Source of the DNA: Anthonomus grandis grandis
Taxonomy: Eukaryota; Arthropoda; Insecta; Coleoptera; Curculionidae
Reading direction: 5' to 3'
NCBI RefSeq assembly: GCF_022605725.1
Contig: NC_065547.1
Coordinates: 20,997,167 to 21,061,166 of the forward strand
Length of the DNA: 64,000 nucleotides
Position 1 is the first letter of the stretch. Every line of letters starts with the position of its first letter. The translations under genes were made by a program, and so were the position numbers. Positions 48,301 through 57,300 of the stretch are shown piece after piece. The notes under the pieces were generated by a model. That model saw only the letters and a list, made by a program, of their open reading frames with translations, was not told the origin of the DNA and searched no databases.

Positions 48301-51300
48301 AGCCCCTTAATCCAAAAGACTCTTTGGAAGATTGTGCAAACGTGTACTATGCCGGACATTTAGTTAAAAAAGTTTAAAAAAATTTTAATTGTCCCGATTG
48401 TGCCACTTTACTGAAGTCAAACGAATGTCTAACCGAATCCTCTCAAATATTTGTATTAAATAAGAATTACGGTGGAGACGAAATAATATACATATTTAAT
48501 TAGCACAAGCAAAGGTGTATATATATATATATATATATATCTATACATAAATCTATGTATATATGTATATATATATATATACATATACATAGATTAATTT
48601 ACGATATGAATTTCCTTTTTTTTGCGATATATGTGACCCACTTCTTTCGACTTCTTTATCATTTTTAGCAAAAATGAATTTTTTTGTCTTAATAATAATT
48701 AAAAAAACACACTGAAACCACTCAAAACATCCTTTTAATCACAGAACACAAATATATAGAGTGGTGGTTGCATACAAACTGATAGAAATTCTTCTGACAA
48801 GTCAGCTAGCGTCCTCTCGCTTGGCAACGGAAACTGTTGTAACTAATTTGACATGCCTAATTGGATCAATCAAAATAGTAGAAAGGCGCAGTCAAATTGA
48901 GGCGGGAAATCAAATTTCATTTAATCTGACAATCTTATCATTTAATCGTAAAATCTAAAACAAGCGCCTAATCAAAAAGGTTATTCATAGAGAAAGGAGC
49001 CTTTTTGATTAGGTGCTAGCATCAGATATTGATCTGAATAAAAATAAAACTTTTCAGCTTTATTTTACATATCTAAATGAGTTAATTTACTGCAATAATC
49101 AATTAACAATAGTGTACTACATATCACCAATTGGACAAATGAAAATAAAACAATCTTTTTCTTTAATACATTCATTATTTAATTTTTCTGAAAAAAAAAT
49201 TACTTAAAATGATATACATAATATGCAATAATTTATTATAACCGACATTATATAAATTAGAATTAATCTTAAAATGTTTTAAACTATTTTGTTAGCATTG
49301 AACTACCCTAATTTTAAACAGATTAGAAAAGATAGTCAAAATTTTGGTGCTATTTTCTCATCATACATCTAAAGGTATTCCTAGGTTAATAATAGTTTAT
49401 AGGATTAGGGCCATTAGGTTAATAATATACTCATTTTATTTACACATAGATTCAATTATAGATCAATTATTATTATTATTTATCAATATATTCAATTATT
49501 CAATCATAAATCAAATTCAATAATTATCCTTATTTAATATGTACTTGTACTTGTATTGGTTTCCTAAATAAAAATGAAACAGATTTTAAAAATGTATTCA
49601 AAATTCTATAGCAGAGTATTATCTAAAGAAAGAATATATCCATCTACAAAACAAAATAAACTCTTTGAAAATGAAAACAACTTTTTAGTATCAACATATA
49701 TCACTTAAATAGCATTATATACATTGTTGGTCTCTTATAATACTAACAACATATTTTGGAACTATAATATTAATAAAAACTAAATTTAAGGACAGATGTT
49801 TACATAAAATGAAAAGAAACTCTTAAAAAACACAAGTTGTAAGAAAAACATTAATTGTGATCCATTTCGTGCAAACCTTATAAATCGATTTACTAAATTA
49901 TTCATTCTTCATTCAAAAGATAATATACATGTTTAAACAAATATGTATTGTAGTGTAAAGCCAGTTGTAGTTGTAGTGTATCAGCATTATTAAAATTTGT
50001 GGAGAGAACTGATCAGAAGAAACTCTATAGCTCAAAATCTTAATAAAATTTACATTGCATATCGCTCTCCATGTTTTTCTTGTAATGGGAACTGAAGGAA
50101 CTTAAAAAAATATTTTATTACTGTTTCTCAGAACCTTTTAAAATATAGATGCTCTTACATCAGAAAATTTTCAGGAAAATTATAATCAATTTTTAATTGT
50201 GGAATGAGAGCCAAGGAAAATGAGAGGCCAGGCATTTTGTAATATGTATTAAATTTGTAATATTGATTTTAATAAACACTAAAGATTGACAATACAAAAT
50301 ATGATAGTAATAAATAAAATCAGATTTTCTTACCAGAAACAAAGAATTGCTTGCTGCAAATCAATTAAAACATTAAGCCCAATATTGAAAGAGAACTTTT
50401 TAGAAAAAGTCATGAATTTAAAATAACATTCTTAAAACAAACAGCTTAGTCAACCCACGCTCGCATTCATCCAAATAAAAAACAAACAAACTCAAATGAT
50501 TTGACAATGAGAAATGATGTTCAGCATAGAGAAATTAATATTAAAAGAGTGTTCGAAAGGTAGCTTAACCTGATCATCAAGTTCTAAAACTTAACCTAAA
50601 AAATTTAGTTCGGCTAGACCGCATCGAGGGCCAACTTCTGTCATAATTGTCATTAGTTAGATTATCGATTTTCTTTCGTCCCTTCCCACCACCCACCTTC
50701 GCATCATCGATCGTCGCCATTGCTTTATTGCTTATTCCTTTTTATTTTGGCGTCCATTGGGTGTGTTCTTTTGTTTTTTTCTTAACAAAAAATAGTTAAA
50801 AATGTAGCTTAAAGTCATTAAAGTGTAATTTCATTATATAGAAGCTTTTTTGTTGTTTTATTGTGTGGTTTCAGATCCCTAGGATGGGGTAAGTACAATT
50901 TTTTTTATCAAATAGTTCACCACGTTGTAGGTCACCTAAAATTGTTGTTTACCGTTTTAAAACTGCCCTAATAATGTTATCACCAGGAAAATTCATTTTT
51001 AAATGCAAGGCACCTACTTGTTCTAATACATACTATTGGCCTATTGAGGATTCATACAAAAATAAAATTGTCTTTAAATTTCCTGAAAGTGACATTATTA
51101 GGAGGTCCGAATGGTTTAAAATACTTGGTTTAAGCCCAACCTCAACAAGATGTTATTTATGTCAAGACCATTTTGATAATATTTCATTTACTAGTACTAT
51201 ACATACTCGTTTAAAAAAGTGTGCTCTCGCAATTGCTGGCCCAAGTATTATTCAAAATGCTCCAGAATAAACATAATTATCCTAGGCCACTTTTTACTAG

Positions 51301-54300
51301 GTCTGACGAAAGGTGCTTTGCTGCTAGGAAGTACCAAAAGCACAATAAGTGAAACAACTTCCATTCTACCAGGTCACTACTCAAGGAGGTACCTCACGTG
51401 GATAAGATGGGAGTAAGATCAAGGGATTCTCCTTTAATATTTAAGAAAAAGGACCGATGACATCTAGAATTTAGGGTATACATCACTGTCAACTAATTTT
51501 TAATATCATACTCTCCATAAAGAATATTTTAATTACAGGGTTAGTTTTTATATATTACCACTCCCCTAACATTTTTGTGTACCCTCTGTACAAAAAAGTA
51601 GGTAGTAAACGTAAAATTTTTAGGGCATATTTTTGAGAATTATAGTTCTTATGTCTATAAATAATTAATTTATAAATTTGATAAATTGTAATTTTTGTAT
51701 CATATCCTCAAAATGTAGAAAAAGCAAAATACATACCATGGACAGTGTTGTGCTAAAGCAGCACAAAAACAAATTATATCAGGATCCCTTTTAAGACAAT
51801 AAATTATAAACTTACTTTACAATTGACTTTAATTCTACCCCTACCCTTGTCAATTTGTTGATAACAGTGAAATTAACATTGTTAGTATCGAGCATTTAAT
51901 TCTCAAAATAGGACTTAATATATTATACTTAAATCTCTAAAATATTGTCTTACATAATTGACCCATTAAATCTTTTTTTGATAGCGTATTGGGCTGTAAA
52001 ATCTCTTTCACATTCCTTAAAAATCAATGAAAAAGTGCATTATTAGCAATTTATTTTTTTGAAGGGCCGAAATGCAAAACACTAAATTAAAAAATGTAAA
52101 ATATAAACTTAAATTACATACATTATCACTCTTAGCCTCTTCAAAAATTAAATTAATACACTTGCACTATTTCATAATTTTTTAGAGTTTGTGATCGAGA
52201 TTCACATCCTTTACGCTGTTAAAAATTGATTTAATGGGTTAATAATTTTAAATTTCGCGCCATTCTAAAATTTTGAATAGCACGCCTTTTATTTCTATGA
52301 CGGATCGGTATTACAGTAGACTATTTTACCGACTGTGACAAATGTCAATTATTTTAGTTCAGTTAGACCGCATCCGTGATGCTGCAATCGAGTTTAGGGT
52401 AAAGATGGTGCCTACTTGTTACTATGGGATTGAACCCTCTTATACTTTTCATATTACTCTATATTGATAGGGATTTAATTAAGATTAACTTTTTGGTTTC
52501 TAAAGACTTACTGAACCGCCCTCGTATGTCACATTTCACGTTAAAGGTTATTGAAACTTTAGAAACTTCTTTAGAAACCAAAAAGTTAATCTTTAAATCC
52601 AAAATTCAAAAATTATAAATTATTTGTATATTATTATTAAAAACGTTAATAAAATCGCAACAGTGTATTTTTTTGGCTGTTACTTTTAGACAGGTCAAAA
52701 CGGAGTCCACTGAGTCCATGTAATAAATATTAAAAGTACTCAATAAAACCTTTTAAATGAGGTAACACAAGATTTCTATTTAATGCATTAATTCAAGATG
52801 GCGCTTATGTGTTATTTTGACATTTAGAACTGTCGTTTTTATGTCAAAATAATTTATTTTCGTACACTGATTTTTACCTATTCAAAAATCATAAAAATGT
52901 AAAACGTTAAAATAAAAAAAAATACTTTTTTATTAGGCCGCCATTTTGAGACGAGTTAAGATATGGGTCTAATATTTCAGGGTTATAAAGTACTCATTGA
53001 GACCTTTAAAATGAGGTATCACACGACGCCCTTTTCTATTTAAATTTTTTTCTCAAGATGTCGCCCAGCCGCCATCTTGGAATTTACAACTACCTAGTTT
53101 ACAGTGAAAAATAGTATCTATAGACCAATTTACTTATGCCAAGTTTCAAAAATTTTTTTTGACCTGTTCAAAAAATAAATGGGGGGGGGGGGGACTTCAA
53201 AGAAAAGCACTGTATGTGCGCGACCTAACCGAGCTGGAAACATCGGCTTTGATTTTAGGCAAATTAAAATGCATATCTTTGGCTGTATGGATAGCGAAAC
53301 GATGATTATTAAAAATAAAATATTAATTTGGCATGTGGCCAATATATTGAGCATGATGGATCCGTGGATAATTTATTTTTATACCACCCCCTTCGGGGGC
53401 GGTACCATGTTAAAAATAACTAATTTTTAATTTTTTCACGATATCTCAATTTTGATGTACTCAAATGAATTGAAATTTTAAATGCCTATAGGTCGATCGG
53501 TATTCAGGTTAAGTAATTGTAATCGAATAAAATTGAGCAAAAAAAAATTCAAACTGGTCCAGAGGCTAAAAGATACTTTTTATAAAAGAAGTGTTTTCGC
53601 GCGATTTGACTTTAAGTTTTATTAGAGAAATGACATATTTGAAGCTTTTTAAAAAAATATACATATATATTTTACGAGTTCTGACATTTTCACTTTTTTG
53701 CATTTTTCCGCTAAACGGTATGTATTTCGGTAAAAAAGTTTTTCTATAAAACACTAATATTTAGTCCGGCAGAATTACTATTTGGTACTAAAATAGGTGT
53801 TTTTGTTCATGAAAATTAGATATAGCAAGTTTAGTGGACTATAACTGGTCAAAATAATAGATGTGAATTACAAAAAGTTAGTGGGAAAGGAGGCGTAAGT
53901 AAATTAGTCCATGATCAGTTACGCGATTAAGGGCGATTGGTCAGAGGGTCTATTTTAGCGTTGCTGTTATAAATGCTCATTTCTGGGTAAAGTACAAGCA
54001 CCTTCTAATAGTCAACAAGGACCAAATGAAGAGGTACTAATTTCTTGTTAGAACTTTATATAAATGTGGTAGCAGCCTAACAGAGCGATAGTTATAAATA
54101 TTTTTTGGGTAGCCCTTCTTAAATAGTAAGACTACTTAAGCGTTCTTCTACGCGATCGGTATTCTTCCTTCTGAGAGATATTTGTCCAGAAATATTTTTA
54201 ATAGTCATTCTGCTCAACTCTAAAATTTCTGTTCTTATGAGATCTTTCCGGGGGCTTTGTTTTTCTCCAATTTTGGTTTAATTTACAAAATTTCTCTTAC

Positions 54301-57300
54301 TGTCCTGTTATCGTTACCGATATCAAGTATTTAGAACGCAGCATATGTCGTTTGCCAGCAACCTATTTATAGTCCGCGCCCGCTGTTATTTAATCGATAT
54401 AATGCCCGTATCTCCTAAAATTCCTAAGGAATGTTAATATTTTGTTGGAATGTTAAAGTTTTTTTGTGAAAATTATTTAAAAAGTCGAATGTTAAAGATA
54501 TGAAAAAGGCTCCTAAAGGATTTGAATTAATTATTTTTCTATAATAAATATCTCAACGCATTTGAGATGGTTGCAAGCCTCTACAAACTCAAAACAAAAA
54601 GTTTTTTGGTAGAAAATTATTGAATTGTTAGATGATAAAAAAATATAAAGCGCTATGTAACTTCTCACGGCTATAAGGAAGTTTTATTATCCATATCCTT
54701 TGGCAGTTATAGCCGTTTATAACATCTAGCTCAATAATTTTTAATTTTTAACTTTCGTTTGTATAGGTTTGCAACCATCTCAAATCCGTTTAGATATTTA
54801 TTATATATTGCAGTAAAAAGTTTAATTTAAATCCTTTGGAAGTTAAAACTTTTAATTAATTTACTTAGTTTGTCGCGGTTTATACCCACTATATATAAAC
54901 CGATTTAGTTATCCATTGTTAATATCTAGAGAAAAAAATATTAAAACTCCTTTAGAATTCCAGAAGATACGGGCATATTGATTAAATAATAATGGGCGCC
55001 GACTATAAATATGTCGCTGGCAACCGACATATGCTGCGTTCTCGATTTTGATCGCTGGATATCGACCTGACACTACCTTCATTTTTGCCTTAGAACATTG
55101 AAAGGCCTTTCAATGTTCTAAGATTTTTGCACACATTAATTTTGCGACATTTCGGGTTCGAATAAGCAATTAAATTGCTAGATTATAATAATGACTTAAA
55201 TGAATATACTTAGTTACACATTTTTATTAAGATTTTGGTATCCAATACTTCATAAATAGGGCTAGGATGACACCTAACTTCCTGTGAAAGGGACGAATTT
55301 CCTTTTTTTTGCAATATATGTGACCCACTTCAGACTTCTTTATCATTTTTCAGCAAAGAGGAAGTTTTTAGTCTTAATGCTAATTAAAAAACGCACTGAA
55401 ACCACTCAAAAGATCCTTTTAATACTAAAATACTGTACGAAAGATGCACCATTGCACCATGATACTATTACTGGCAAGATAAACCCACTTGGCGATGCAA
55501 TTTCGTGTGACTTTGCGCATGACGTCACTCGATGACAAAAATTCTGTTTGTCGGTTGGAAAAGCAGTATTTTAAAGCCTTTTTTATTTAACATTACTTAT
55601 TAAGTATTATTATATTTTGTTATATGAAATATGCTATGATTATTATAATAGTATGTAAAATATTTCCTTAATAGTATGTAGGATTCGTGGATCCGTGCAA
55701 GGATAGTAAAGCCTTATATAATATAAATGCCTATTATGGTTTTGGATAAGGTTTAAAAAACGATATTTATTATTTAAGGTATTTTAATTTGAAAATAAAT
55801 ATACACAATATGAAACGTCTGAAGGCTTGTTAATTAATAATAAATTAATAATACTTTATAGCCAAAAAAAAAGGATTTATGGTTTTTATTTAACTTTTTT
55901 TACTTTAGACGAATGCCTCTGCAGAAAAATATCAGTGATATAATATGTACATATTTTATTATGTTGTAAAAAAAATAAAACAAAAATAGAGGATTGATAT
56001 ACAGCCTATTGTGACAATTAACTTTCATAAAATTGTGTGCACTAAGTATACATATGAGTGAGTACTCATTGGTTGTTGGTAATAATAGTGTTACCAGTAA
56101 ATGCCAAAAGAAAATGCATGATGCCATTGATGACATACAACCAATTAATTTCACTTTCTTAAGTATCTATAATCTATTTTTTATTGCTTATGGGTAGACG
56201 TGTTATTAAAATGGTTTTGTAATCCATTGGCGGCAAACTTGTTTGTCCTTTGGAAATCTAAATTACTTTTTTTCCGAATCCGAATTCGAAACTACCTTAC
56301 TTTTTTTGTTGTTGTTGCTTGAACAACCCACAACTGCACAGTACACCATTATAAATTTTTTAATTATTATAATTTAATAAACTCTGCCATATTTGTCACA
56401 CAAAATACACACAAAACAAATAAACCATGCCCTAACCCTAAATCCATCGAACATCTAAAGCAAAAACGAGACGTCATATTAAAATGTATTAAATAAAACT
56501 CTGTTCATGTATTAAAAGCTGTTCCTGGGGAAATTTGTCATCGAATCGACGTCAGGCGTGCGAGAGAGATAGGCTCATCTCATGCGCGTGGGTTTATCTT
56601 CTCGAGTATTACTATCATGCCATTGACCATCCGAAAGTAAACAACGAACACAAGTGCCAAATACCTCTATCGCAAGAATATTTCTGGGCAAAATCTACAA
56701 CGTTGCCGTTGTGTGTGGAAATTTGGCGATTTGAAAGAATCCAAATTAAAAAAAAAATAATTATTTTTAGTGTTTAGTGTAAATATAGTACAAAATAATT
56801 TTGATTATTAAACGAGTTTCATTCTTTCTTTTGCTTTATAATAAATAATGCTACTTAGTTTCTGCTAATTATAATAATTTATTATATCACTTTATTTCCT
56901 TCTGTTAAAATTGAGTAATTACTAGCAACATGGAATACGAAGCATGTTTATGAACAAAATATCCTCTCTGCCCCCTGTGTAGATGTTGCGCTCAAGCCAA
57001 AGCAGCCAATGTTTATTCTAGTGTATTCCATGTTCTTCTGTATTCCAAGGACGTAGCGGCCTTTTCACAAGTTATTTTTTCTCAGAACCGGTTACAGTTA
57101 CAAGGCCACGATTAAAAAAAAAACTAATAAAATAGTTGATATAGAGGACTTCGTCTTCGAGGAAACGTCGCAATTCTACAAGTATTTTAGATGATAAAGT
57201 ATTTCCATAAACCACCATAAAAACTTACTTTTCAGAAAAATTCAATGTCCATTTACATATAACGCATTAATCGCATGTATATAAACGCGTGTAAGGGCGT

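Noticed and set aside
48514..48600. Possible structured RNA in the TA-rich palindromic tract
   Set aside because: Alternating TA microsatellites are self-complementary by nature.
53180..53192. Run of 13 G followed by a GC hairpin as a G-quadruplex or terminator
   Set aside because: A single homopolymer does not give four separate G-tracts, and eukaryotic terminators are not of this kind; listed only as a hairpin.
56535..56777. 80-codon plus-strand ORF
   Set aside because: No family features; the GC-richer start region is the only unusual point.
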